Shown piece after piece: positions 20,919 through 30,600 of a stretch of DNA of 64,000 nt. The stretch is from assembly GCA_934045075.1 (NCBI GenBank), contig OW203740.1, positions 21,031,878-21,095,877 on the forward strand, written 5' to 3'. Position numbers and translations under genes: made by a program. The notes under the pieces are model-generated. The model was not told where the DNA came from. It worked only from the letters and a program-made list of their open reading frames with translations, and ran no database searches. Within the stretch, counting starts at the first letter, position 1. Each line of letters opens with the position of its first letter. The stretch is from Yponomeuta sedellus (Eukaryota; Arthropoda; Insecta; Lepidoptera; Yponomeutidae).

Positions 20919-22077
20919 TATTCTGTAGTGATTTAATCAACACTTCCTGCACAATGGAAGCATTGATTTTGGGCAAATTACCATTCGCCAATGTTACCAA
21001 AGCTCCTACCAAACCATTTAAGATGAAGTCGCTCTTGACTATTTCTTTGACTAAATTTGAATTTGAGATCACAAGTTGTGGAGGTTCTGTTACTATGGGT
21101 TTTGTGGGAGCCTTAGCAATCATTGGCGAAGGCTTGGCTTTCAGTGGAGGGAAGTTCGAGTTGTAGTTTTTGACAATATTGTCTTGTTTTTTGGCTGAAG
21201 CAGCAATTTTTGCATAGTTAGTCCTATTAACATGTTCTTCTAACTTGTTTTTTTTAACTGGACAGTCTCTGGAAATTGCCAAGTGAGGCCCTTGGCAGTT
21301 GATACATTTCAATTCATCCTCTTTGTCGCATTTTGTGAAGTGGTGCTCACCAGAGCAGATAGAGCACTTCTGCAGTCCTTTACAGAACTTCGCTCCATGG
21401 TTAAATCTGAAGCACTTAAAGCACTGCAGAAGTGGTGCTCTGTACTCATTGACCTTAAATCTATACAGATCTAGGTATACATACTCCGGTAGTGTCTGTG
21501 ACAAGAAAGTCACAGACACTGAACTGTACGGAACAATTTCTTCGTTGACCTTGCGGGTAAAGCGCCTTACGCCTACAATTTCAAATTCTGCTGCAAGTTT
21601 CTTAAACAGTTCTTCATTCGTGATACTTGTTGGAACGAAGCGAAGGACCCCAATAGTCTCTACAGACCTCGCGGGAATATAGGCTCTAAAGCCCTGTTTC
21701 TTCAGCAGTTCGTCATTCGTCAGGAAGTTGTTCGCATTGGAAGCTTGTCCAAAGCACACACCAATTTTATTAGCATTGATGCGCTTGATGCCCACCACGC
21801 CCTTGACGTCATTTTTGAAGATCGTGTTTAGCTGGTCAGGGTTTTTATTACCAATTCTGCCATTTTCGGATTCAACAAAGACAATGAATTCATCGCTCAC
21901 CAAATTTTCCGCGTACAGCCGCCTGTAACCTGGTTTCAGATATGGCTTGAATCCATCATCCTGCTGCTGCTCGCCGTGATGTTCGCGTCCATGGTCCTCA
22001 GTTCGCCCCCTCTTTAATTTGGGAGGAGGTTCATCCTCGGAAAGCCCAGGGGGCTTTGCCCCCGGGCGATCTTTCAT
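20911..22077 (-). CDS. Non-LTR ORF1: zinc-knuckle RNA-binding protein
   Basis: A 388-aa protein that would package element RNA. It has a basic, polar N-terminus, then a region with an RRM-like rhythm, then three adjacent CCHC knuckles at about residues 215-275: CFKCFRFNHGAKFC, CSICSGEHHFTKC and CINCQGPHLAISRDC. The C-terminal tail is rich in Lys, Pro and Ala. It is intact. Its stop codon overlaps the ORF2 start. Confidence 0.88.
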   Translation of the reverse strand: MKDRPGAKPPGLSEDEPPPKLKRGRTEDHGREHHGEQQQDDGFKPYLKPGYRRLYAENLVSDEFIVFVESENGRIGNKNPDQLNTIFKNDVKGVVGIKRINANKIGVCFGQASNANNFLTNDELLKKQGFRAYIPARSVETIGVLRFVPTSITNEELFKKLAAEFEIVGVRRFTRKVNEEIVPYSSVSVTFLSQTLPEYVYLDLYRFKVNEYRAPLLQCFKCFRFNHGAKFCKGLQKCSICSGEHHFTKCDKEDELKCINCQGPHLAISRDCPVKKNKLEEHVNRTNYAKIAASAKKQDNIVKNYNSNFPPLKAKPSPMIAKAPTKPIVTEPPQLVISNSNLVKEIVKSDFILNGLVGALVTLANGNLPKINASIVQEVLIKSLQNNG

Positions 22078-22284
22078 CTCGCCGAACCTAACGACGATGT
22101 TTTAAATACTTTTAGCGTAAGTTTATCGAGTTTTAACAATTTTCAGAAATATTTTTGACAAATTTTCAAAAAACGCGCCTATCCTCTTCAAAAGCCCGCC
22201 AAAAAAACCCAACACAACTATATCACAGAACACAGATCAACACACAGAGATGACAGTTTTCTTTTTAATTTCGTACCACGGATA

Positions 22285-22735
22285 TAATGGCCCCAGTACA
22301 CAATGGCATGCAATGGACCATGCTTTGCCATTCACAATCACACACAACTGTAGGCCACGATCACTTGGTGTTTACACAATGGAGTATGGATCATTGCTGT
22401 GTGTCGTGTCGGCCTAGAGAATAGCACCCATCCAATTCTTCCCGCGGGTGTCGTAAAAGGCGAATAAGGGACACAAACCGAGGAGTGGGCAGCAGCGCCC
22501 CCTGCAGTACAATTCCACCGAACTGCGATCCCCAACCCGCATGCCACGCGTGGGGATTATGGGCACGTTGTTCCACATAACCCCTATGTGGAACAACGTG
22601 GCGCTCTTTGGGGGTGGGCTATGTCCTGCAGTGGACTAGTATAGCCTGACGACGGCATGGCTCATTGCTGTCTGGCAAACCACTGGCGATGGACGTGGAA
22701 GTAATTGCGGCGCAGCTATAATAATAATAATATAG
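22285..22735. repeat. Composite of two dispersed repeats
   Basis: Pieces of the ACACAATGGC family (22285-22400 and 22655-22735) flank a reverse copy of the 12774-13026 repeat (22388-22640). The order suggests that the latter inserted into the former. No coding sequence. Confidence 0.6.
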
Positions 22736-22814
22736 CATTTATTTCGAACAGCTTAGGTCCATATAAAAACAAACAAAAGGGTGTTAGTAACAATTATAAA
22801 CTTAACTACATATG

Positions 22815-25637
22815 TTAGTACTTAGTATTACTATTTACATGGATCATAGTCCAATGCGCCAAGAATCGACCGTCAGATCGGTCCGCTATTCCACGCAGGA
22901 TGCCGTTGGTGCTGGCGCGCAGCCTGTCAAGCGTACCGGCGCAGCGCGCGCGCAGTGTGCCGTGAAACCCGGCGACGCGCGCACGCGCGAACATATCCGA
23001 CGCACTGCACCAGCGCGGCAGCCGCAACAGCACCCTCAGGGCATTGTTGTACTGGACGCGAAGGGCGCTAAGCGACTTTCGCGTATAATTAGTCCATAGG
23101 CTACACGTATAGAGAGATGTACAATAAGCCCTGAACAAAGTTATCTTTACCTCGGCTGTACATCTACTGAACCTACGTGCTATCATATTCGCCCTGGTCG
23201 CCAGCGCCCTCCGCTCCCTTTCTATGTCCAAGTCATCCCTTAAGTCCTCTGTAATTATATGACCGAGGTATTTAAAGGACGACACTGTTTTTAAGGCTGT
23301 TCCATTTAAGTAAACTGGTGGAACATAAGATGGGCACTTTTTACCAGCCTTGAAAATCAACATTTCGCTCTTTTTCTCATTATATTTAAGACCATGTGTT
23401 AGCGCGTACCGTTCACAAACTTGTAGCAGCAGTCTAAGTCCCCTGATCGATGGGCTCAGCAGAGCCATGTCGTCTGCGTAGCTGATGTTATTTAGGCAGA
23501 TATTGTCAACAAAACAACCAACATGCGCGCCGCTGAGCTCGCCGATTAGCTGATCTATATAAATATTGAACAGCTTAGGCGAAGTAAGCCCACCCTGTCT
23601 CACTCCGCATTCCAACTTATACGGCTCAGACATCGCGTCTGCCCACTTGACAGTGTTAGTTTGGTTTTGGTACCAAAATGTAAAGATATTTATAACATCT
23701 AAAGGTAAATTAGATTCCCTAAGTTTGTTCCATAAAACATCATAACTTACCAAATCAAAGGCCTTTGATAAGTCTAAAAAGGCGGCGTAGACTGGCGTTT
23801 TTCTGTCAACGTAGTACCCGACCGTATGTTTTAGGCTCAGTATCGCGCTTTCAGTTGACAGACCGGGCCTAAACCCAAACTGTGCATCCTGCAATTTTAT
23901 GTACTTATCGAGCTCTGAATTCAACAGACCGTCGAGCACTTTGACTATAGTAGTGGCCAATGAGATGGGCCTATAATTAGACTTAATCGACATATCTCCT
24001 GTCTTGTTTTTCACAATAGGAACTACTACGGTTTTAGTCATATCTTGAGGAAGATATGAATGGCTCATACATAGTGTGAACAGCATGGACAAAACTCCGC
24101 AAATATGGGGACCAGCATGTTGCAAGTGCTCGATGCTCAGTCCGTCGTGGCCTGGAGATTTTCCCTTTTGCATATGGCTTAACACGTGGATGACGTCATC
24201 TGCAGAGAATTTTGTAGCCAGCACAGTTCCTGACACCTGAGCATCAATCACCGCGGTCGAAGGCCCTAGAGGCGATTTTACAGCAAACGAGTCCTTAAAG
24301 AGATTTGCAATATCTTTAGGTGAAGACATACCCTCCACACTCACAGGCAACCCAGGTTGACCGTTTAACATCTTGGTCTTTTTCCAAAATTGACGGAAAT
24401 CTTTTTTTGTATGACAAGAAGCAATTATATCCATTTTAATCTGTTCTTGGTGTTGCTGGCACCATTTTAAGCGTGATTTCAATAATTTTCTGCTACTATA
24501 CATTTCGTTATACAAAAAACCCGCCCTAGGTTTACCATTTAATATCCACATTTGGAACTTGAGTCTAGCTTCCCTGTGAGCCTGGCCGACATGTTTGTTC
24601 CACCCTACCACTCGCTTCTTTCTAGCTTCCGCTGGTGACTCACTCGTAGCCACGGACGCGTCGATCAGTGTACGAGTAATATCGCAGTATAGTTGATCTA
24701 TTAAAAGCCTGTGATCTGAGTTTGCACAATAAGTGTCACTACAAGCACTCAAAGCTGGGGGACAAGTTATAGATCCTAGTCTTTCACAGCATAACGCGTT
24801 ATATTTAAAGATTTGTTCGGGCTTTCTGTCCTTCCATAACACCTTATTTCTAACTTGCTTACTTATAAATCTCTTTGACTTTGTCAAATCTAGATTACAC
24901 TCCACTACTAATGGGTAGTGGTCAGACCAGTATACATTGCTCAATACATACACTCTTACAACTGAGGGCCATGCTGCCCTTGTCACTAAGCAGTGATCTA
25001 GCCAACTCGTACTTCCATATATATCACTTAAAAAAGTATAAGTATTAGAGTCCATACCCAGATATTCAAGGTCCGCACATAGCCAGTCCTGTTCCGCGCA
25101 GTAACTCAACAGCTCCTTACCGAAGCGTTTACTTGGATGCGCATTAAAATCGCCTAGGACGTAAACGAATTCGGTGTTACAGTTTTCAATAATTGCACTA
25201 ATTTCCCCCATACAGTCTGTAAATTCCACTAAATTGCTTTCACCATTTTTGCTGTAGGAATCAGTCGGCATGTAAACATTAATTAACAGAACTGAACTAT
25301 GGTCAATGGCTGCCTCGATTGCACATATACGTACACTATTACACTGTATAACCGACACTGATTTGAAGAGATTTCTACGCCAAAGGATCGCTACGCCTCC
25401 ATAAGGCCTGCCTTGCAGGATCTCCGCTGATGTGTCGACCGCTGACTTTCCGCTGTATTCAAAGTCCTGGTGGATATTGCCGAGGAAATGTATATCATGA
25501 GGCAGCAACCAATGCTCTTGCAGTGCTATGACGTCATACTTATCACATAGGTCACGGATACACTGGACTGAACGTTTAACAGATTTACAGTTAAACGTTA
25601 CCATAGATACTTTTTGTGTTTTATTCGTACTATCCAT
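22815..25637 (-). CDS. Non-LTR ORF2: endonuclease and reverse transcriptase
   Basis: A 940-aa intact frame. The APE endonuclease has QEHWLLP, GDFNAHPSKRFG and the full SDH motif (YWSDHYPLV). The reverse transcriptase has KSPGHDGLSIEHL, RPISLATTIVKVLD, FLDLSKAFDLV, VRQGGLTSPKLFNIYI and the catalytic SYADDMALLS. There is no RNase H. The C-terminal thumb region ends at DRSDGRFLAHW. Its ATG lies two bases after the ORF1 stop at 25640-25642. Most of the protein is ordinary for the CR1/L2 group; the exact clade was not tested. Confidence 0.92.
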   Translation of the reverse strand: MDSTNKTQKVSMVTFNCKSVKRSVQCIRDLCDKYDVIALQEHWLLPHDIHFLGNIHQDFEYSGKSAVDTSAEILQGRPYGGVAILWRRNLFKSVSVIQCNSVRICAIEAAIDHSSVLLINVYMPTDSYSKNGESNLVEFTDCMGEISAIIENCNTEFVYVLGDFNAHPSKRFGKELLSYCAEQDWLCADLEYLGMDSNTYTFLSDIYGSTSWLDHCLVTRAAWPSVVRVYVLSNVYWSDHYPLVVECNLDLTKSKRFISKQVRNKVLWKDRKPEQIFKYNALCCERLGSITCPPALSACSDTYCANSDHRLLIDQLYCDITRTLIDASVATSESPAEARKKRVVGWNKHVGQAHREARLKFQMWILNGKPRAGFLYNEMYSSRKLLKSRLKWCQQHQEQIKMDIIASCHTKKDFRQFWKKTKMLNGQPGLPVSVEGMSSPKDIANLFKDSFAVKSPLGPSTAVIDAQVSGTVLATKFSADDVIHVLSHMQKGKSPGHDGLSIEHLQHAGPHICGVLSMLFTLCMSHSYLPQDMTKTVVVPIVKNKTGDMSIKSNYRPISLATTIVKVLDGLLNSELDKYIKLQDAQFGFRPGLSTESAILSLKHTVGYYVDRKTPVYAAFLDLSKAFDLVSYDVLWNKLRESNLPLDVINIFTFWYQNQTNTVKWADAMSEPYKLECGVRQGGLTSPKLFNIYIDQLIGELSGAHVGCFVDNICLNNISYADDMALLSPSIRGLRLLLQVCERYALTHGLKYNEKKSEMLIFKAGKKCPSYVPPVYLNGTALKTVSSFKYLGHIITEDLRDDLDIERERRALATRANMIARRFSRCTAEVKITLFRAYCTSLYTCSLWTNYTRKSLSALRVQYNNALRVLLRLPRWCSASDMFARARVAGFHGTLRARCAGTLDRLRASTNGILRGIADRSDGRFLAHWTMIHVNSNTKY

Positions 25638-25639
25638 CG

Positions 25640-26003
25640 TTATATTTTAGGCTTTTCATTGGACAGGAGACTGTTGGTCGACGTACGCCTGAATATGTAA
25701 TATCTCCTAAAGAAGATGTCTGCAGGCCACAGTGATTCGTCATCGAATAAGTCTAGCTTGCTTTTCGGCACATACATACGATACGAGTCGTAGTTTTTAC
25801 TCTCAGGTACGGGTACCTTAGTCGGGTAGACCTTCAGTCGGGTTTTTGAGAAGATGTACTCAACTATATCCTCTGTACGGGTTTCTTTGTTTACATTATA
25901 AATGTAAATGGGGACATTCGTTTCGGCGGCTCTGAACTTGCAATGTTTTTCGACAATAGCTTTTCCCTTTTTGCCAACAAACTTGTTGCTTTTAATTGTC
26001 TAT
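25640..26003 (-). pseudogene. ORF1 C-terminal fragment of the CR1/L2-like element
   Basis: On the minus strand the frame reads FVGKKGKAIVEKHCKF, then YIYNVNKETRTEDIVEYIF, ESLWPADIFFRRYYIFRR and a TAA at 25642-25640. The upstream frame meets a TAG just before the Lys-Ser-Asn that opens the fragment. Only the last ~120 residues of ORF1 remain. Confidence 0.7.
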
Positions 26004-26119
26004 TTATTTGTTTACTATTTATTTATATTGTGGCGAGCACATGTCAACTCTGCGCGCACACTACAAACTCCAACATTCCTGCATCGCGCAATGAAAGTGT
26101 TTCAATGACATACCATAAA

Positions 26120-26335
26120 TACAATGTCCATCTAACAATAGTTGGACCGGCCGTCCCCAGGCATACGATCTGCCTGGCGGGAAATTTCCCTTTACAGTGG
26201 AAGAGCACGATCACCCGCTCTTTCCTATAATATTATTTATTTACAAGTACTACAGAAGTATGTACAACAACAAAGTTATTAAAAAAATGGCGCAAAAGGC
26301 GCACAATTATGGGCTAAGATTGATATAAATCAACA
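26120..26335. repeat. Repeat fragments upstream of the CR1/L2-like element
   Basis: CCGGCCGTCCCCAGGCATAC followed by GATCTGCCTGGCGGGAAATT, then a copy of the family with AATGGCGCAAAAGGCGCA (26280-26305). Non-coding. Confidence 0.45.
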
Positions 26336-26344
26336 ATTATACTA

Positions 26345-26740
26345 TTTTTATGTTTAATGCACTAACCCGTGCTAAGGAAAATTTTAAAACCTTATTCAGA
26401 GACTAAAATTCCACCCATGCCGGGATTCGAACCCGCGACCTCTGGCTATCCGTGCCAGAGCTCTATCCAACTGAGCTAATGGGCGACTCACCGGCATCAG
26501 TGAAATTTCGAACCTCTTTACACTATTCTCTGTATTACGTACAGGCAGCGACATCTGGCTTCAGTAAATTGCATCACTTACAGCCCCGACTAGCTACTTT
26601 GTAGTTAGGTTTTTACATCGGAATGATATCACTGTACCCACATGATTATACTATCTTTATTTTAATGCACTAACCCGTGCTAAGGGCAATTTTAAAAACC
26701 TATTTAGAAGCTAAAAATTCCACCCATGCCGGGATACGAC
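26345..26740 (-). repeat. tRNA-derived interspersed repeat, tandem copies
   Basis: One full copy holds the T-arm-like GGGATTCGAACCCG and the flanks GTGAAATTTCGAACCTCTTT, ATTACGTACAGGCAGCGACA and TTACATCGGAATGATATCAC. A second copy begins at about 26650 and is cut short at 26740. The same flanks occur around the 8.9-9.26 kb copy, so the repeat unit is longer than the tRNA-like part alone. Confidence 0.65.
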
Positions 26741-26748
26741 CCCCCAAA

Positions 26749-26960
26749 TTAAAATTGTTGATTGTTGACCCTGATTTTGAAATGGACACCTATTTTGAAT
26801 TGTAACGTTCATTAGGCGGCAGCTTCTGCGCTACTTTGAATAAAACCATATCATTTCATTGCGCGCCACGATAGGCAATTGTCCGCCACTACACACCATT
26901 GCCCTTGCACACAATGGCAATGGCGAGCAGTGGGCCAGAATGGGCCAAGTGTGTCCCATT
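26749..26960 (-). repeat. Retrotransposon 3' fragment and ACACAATGGC-type fragment
   Basis: TTTTGAAATGGACACCTATT ... AACGTTCATTAGGCGGCAG is the reverse of the 37.3/48.8/57.8 kb repeat. It is followed by CACAATGGCAATGGCGAGCA of the 4.65-5.13 kb family. Confidence 0.55.
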
Positions 26961-27590
26961 CATATCCCAGTTATGTGAACTATATCTGGCTACTGGCTCC
27001 CTCGGACATACTCTCAACTCAGTACGGTAGTCATCTCCTGCTACTTTATCCAGCTCACACACAATGCGCGAGAGCGAGATCAACATCGTCTGACATCGGT
27101 TAAATTCGGCCGCATTTCTCGTCGTTACTAACGAGCTATGAGAGAAAGTTCACCAAAAGAAACGTGTGATCTGGATAAAGTAGGGAATAGGTAGACTAGA
27201 CTGACTCACCACTTGTGTCTCTTGTTTCCACACGCACTTAGTTGATTGGACGTCGTACAAGCCAGGACACAAGTGGTTAGCGAGATATGATAGAGAATAT
27301 AGTGTGTCTCGGTGAGCAAAGGTATGAGATGTATGTAACAACTCCCTATAAGGACACACTTTGCCCAAGTCTGTATGGGCCAATGTGTACCGCGGCCTTG
27401 AAGTTCCATTATTTTGTCCACAGAATAATTAAACGTTCTGTGCTGTTCATGTGGTCTGACTTGCTTGACTTCCTGGCTGACGTACCCACGACGTACCTAT
27501 TCAATTTGTGTATTCAATGTGTGGTGTAAATACTTTACATCCGTGCCTAATAATGTTTGTGAAATTCTCTTTTAAGGAAATTGTGTCGAT
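26961..27590. other. Spacer upstream of cactin
   Basis: Head-to-head interval between the kinase and cactin. No ORF of note. It may hold the cactin promoter, but I see no clear TATA box or other element that can be supported. Confidence 0.35.
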
Positions 27591-27666
27591 TTTCAGGCAG
27601 TCTGTGTCATATTTCTAATGATTTAGAAAAAAATCAGAGCCATTCGCAATCAAATTACTAGAAAAA

Positions 27667-30600
27667 ATGTAAGTACTAATTATTAATTGAACATCCCAGC
27701 AGTAATGTTTTAGCCATTTATTCAACTGTTTATAACGGTTACACGCTCAGCAAGTAGTCCTCGATCAGTGTATGTAATTCTGAGGTTAGACCATTAGCAT
27801 TTAATAACACTATCACACGCGCAGGTCGTCGAGACACGAAGTGCGTCCCCGGCATCGTTCGCGGAGCCCCTCGGTGCAGCAGCGGCGCTCGGCTCGCTCC
27901 CGTAGCGTCGAGCGACGCCGGGAGCGAGACACACACAGCTCAAAGGACCGAGATAGAAAGTCTAGAAACAAGTCTAAGGAAAAATCAAACTCCAAGCAAA
28001 AGAAAAGTAAGAAGAAAAAGAAAAGGCGTTCTTCATCAAGTAGCAGTAGTAGCAGTAGCAGCAGCAGTACAGCAAGTGAAGAGGAGGAGCTGAAGCTGCT
28101 GCAGCGGCTGCAGGCTGAGCGTGAGCGGCTCTGCGAGGAGCGCCGGAAGGAAAAGGAAGCCATGAAGGCCATCGAGACACCTGAAGAGAAGAGGTCAGTA
28201 ATAAAATTAATATTCTCTCCCTAAATAAAATATTGGGTCTAGTTTATAAACTCTACGACTACTTTACCCACCAACCGGACATTTTATTGTTTTTATTACA
28301 TAATATTACTATGCACTTCAACATGTTTCTGCTAAGTATTGCCTATTTTGAACCAAAATGGTTTCTAGACTTAGGTCCCTTACTGTATGTAATAAGACTC
28401 TGTTTTGTAGGTCATCGGTCATAGTGATTTTGTGTCTCTATGGTAATACATAATTATGATTTGTATGTCATGTTAATTTTTTGATTAAACTGTGACATAA
28501 TTATTCTTAACTTAAGCAATAAAATATAGAGAATGAGACAGTGGCCTCATTCCCTGCAAGCCCGGATAAATTCAAACAAAACTATTGCTAAATGTTCCAG
28601 CTAACAGTTGAAATAAAACGAGGAAGATAAAAAAAAAAACAATAAAATCTGATAAAGGTGTAATGTGATTGCAGATAATGAAAAAAGGTCAACAAAAGTC
28701 TTTATGTTTGGATTTTAAATACTTATTTAAACGATTTTGTGTTACACATTTGCATTCACACGAAATTGGCAGGGCGCGGCGGCTGCGCGAGAAGCAGGCT
28801 AAGGAGCGGCGGCGCCGCGAGCGCATGGGCTGGGACACAGAGTACCAGTGCTACACGGACCAAGACAACCCCTTCGGGGACTCCGCGCTCACGCACTCCT
28901 TCGTCTGGGGCAAGAAGTTGGCGCGCGAGGGCGTCACGCAGGTCTCGCGCCACGAGCTGGACGCCAGCGCCCGACAGAAGCAGCTCGAGAATAAGCATGA
29001 GCTCGAAAAGGTCATAAATTTGCACAGAATCGTTCAACTACCATTTCTTTAGCCCAAAGTAGGAGAATTGGTTAAAATTTTCTGGTATCTAGTAGCAATT
29101 GCTTATAGTAATTATTGGTAAAATGATTAATAAACCAAATTGAGCGGCGGTAGCTCAGTGCGTAGAACAATGGACTCGCAAGCCAGAGACACAGGTTCAA
29201 TCCCCAGTGCGTGCGTGAATCTCCCCCGCAATCCCCAGTGCATGAGGATGGTACAGGTTCTGGGCAAGCCTACATCATCTATAAAACCATGTCCCGGGCA
29301 CTACAGCATCCGAGAGGTCCCTTCACCCATCTAGCGTGAGTGAAGATGCCACTGGACGCTGTATAAACCATCCCTCCAAAAACATTCTGTAAAAAACTAG
29401 CCAAGTCTCGATGGAGCTGCTCGTTTATCTCTAAAAAGTAATGACTAAGTTGTGCCAAGTCTAAAGGTTCCTTACTGCGTTTCTTTATTATTTTACTTAA
29501 TGTTGTGTGACTTGCCGATGAAGTACATAACCAGGTGCTCCATGACACCATTGCACCAACCTGTCGCCAGAACCGCTACCCATTGCCGACGGAAATTTGC
29601 CACTTGGTAAACATTGATTAAATAACCAGTCAATTGTAGGCTAGATGAGGCTGTGTATTTCAATAATACTTAATTAATTGTGTATAGGCGGGCCTGAAAC
29701 AAACAGTATAAAAAAATATTTCCAGTACAGCCGGTTTTTTAATCACGGCCAAGTCACACAACATTAGGTAAAATAATAAAGATATCGCAGTAAGGAACCT
29801 TCATTACTTTTTGTGTTTTCTAATCAGGGTCACTAGGTACTCCAGATCTTTGATTATCCTAGATTTTATAGTTTTCCCTTTATTTGGCCATTACACCCTA
29901 ATTTTGTAACAAATTTCAGCTCTCTGAGTTTATTGGAAGTACTAGTTCTTTTTTGATGATCATGAGTGAGTGACTATCATAAATGCGAAACTTTGCTTTC
30001 TGTTAACTTCGGAACTAAACGACCTACAGACTTGAAATTTTGGATTTTATGTATGTGATTATAGCTTACTCGATGACAAAAATTTCTGCGTTCTGGTCTT
30101 ATCCAGAGCCACTCCAATAGTGGCCTGAAAATGCGCCGAAATGGTTCCCGTAAAGGATGGTATGGCAGCGTTCGCTTCGCGTTCGACTCGGCGGGGGCAC
30201 CGCCGTGCCCCCGACCCGTTACGTGGATGCAAAATTCCAATGTTTTTTTTAATAAAACAATTTTTTTGCACATGCTACAATATTTGACGTTACGTTAAAC
30301 TCACGGGCGGCAGGTGAAGCAGCGGCGCCTGGAGCGCGAGGCGGAGCGCGCGGCGCGCGAGGCCGAGGCGGCGGCCGGCGCGCGCGCGCGCGAGGCGGCG
30401 CAGTTCGACAGCTGGGCGCGCCAGGAGGACGCCTTCCACCTGCAGCAGGCGCGCCTGCGCTCGCAGATCCGCATCCGCGACGGCCGAGGTGACGCCCCAC
30501 GACCGCCGGCGAGTCCCACCCGGCGACGGCCGGTCTCCGGGACGCGCTCGGCGCCCCCGAAGCGCTCCCGGAGATCGATTAAAAAATTAATCGATCGACA

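Larger units (their letters stand above)
17002..22208 (-). mobile_element. I-clade-like non-LTR retrotransposon, nearly full length
   Basis: The element reads on the minus strand: a ~130-bp 5' leader (22208-22078), ORF1 (22077-20911), ORF2 (20918-17157), a ~140-bp 3' UTR and a poly-A tail seen as T(15) at 17003-17017. It is bounded by the 12-bp duplication CCAACACAACTA. Both ORFs are intact, so the insertion looks young. It landed about 210 bp upstream of the kinase start codon, in the same orientation as the kinase gene. The RNase H domain in ORF2 puts it with the I/Nimb/Outcast-type lineages rather than Jockey or CR1. Confidence 0.9.
22736..26003 (-). mobile_element. CR1/L2-like non-LTR retrotransposon, 5'-truncated
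   Basis: On the minus strand: a fragment of ORF1 (about 26003-25640), an intact ORF2 (25637-22815) and a short 3' UTR ending near an AATAATAAT run at about 22720-22735 (read as ATT repeats on the minus strand). A short tandem repeat instead of poly-A at the 3' end, and the absence of RNase H, fit CR1/L2-type elements. ORF1 is cut by a stop and loss of homology near 26003. Confidence 0.8.

Noticed and set aside
17157..26003. A gene cluster for a new defence or signalling system
   Set aside because: All long frames here are endonuclease/reverse transcriptase and zinc-knuckle proteins of two ordinary non-LTR retrotransposons.
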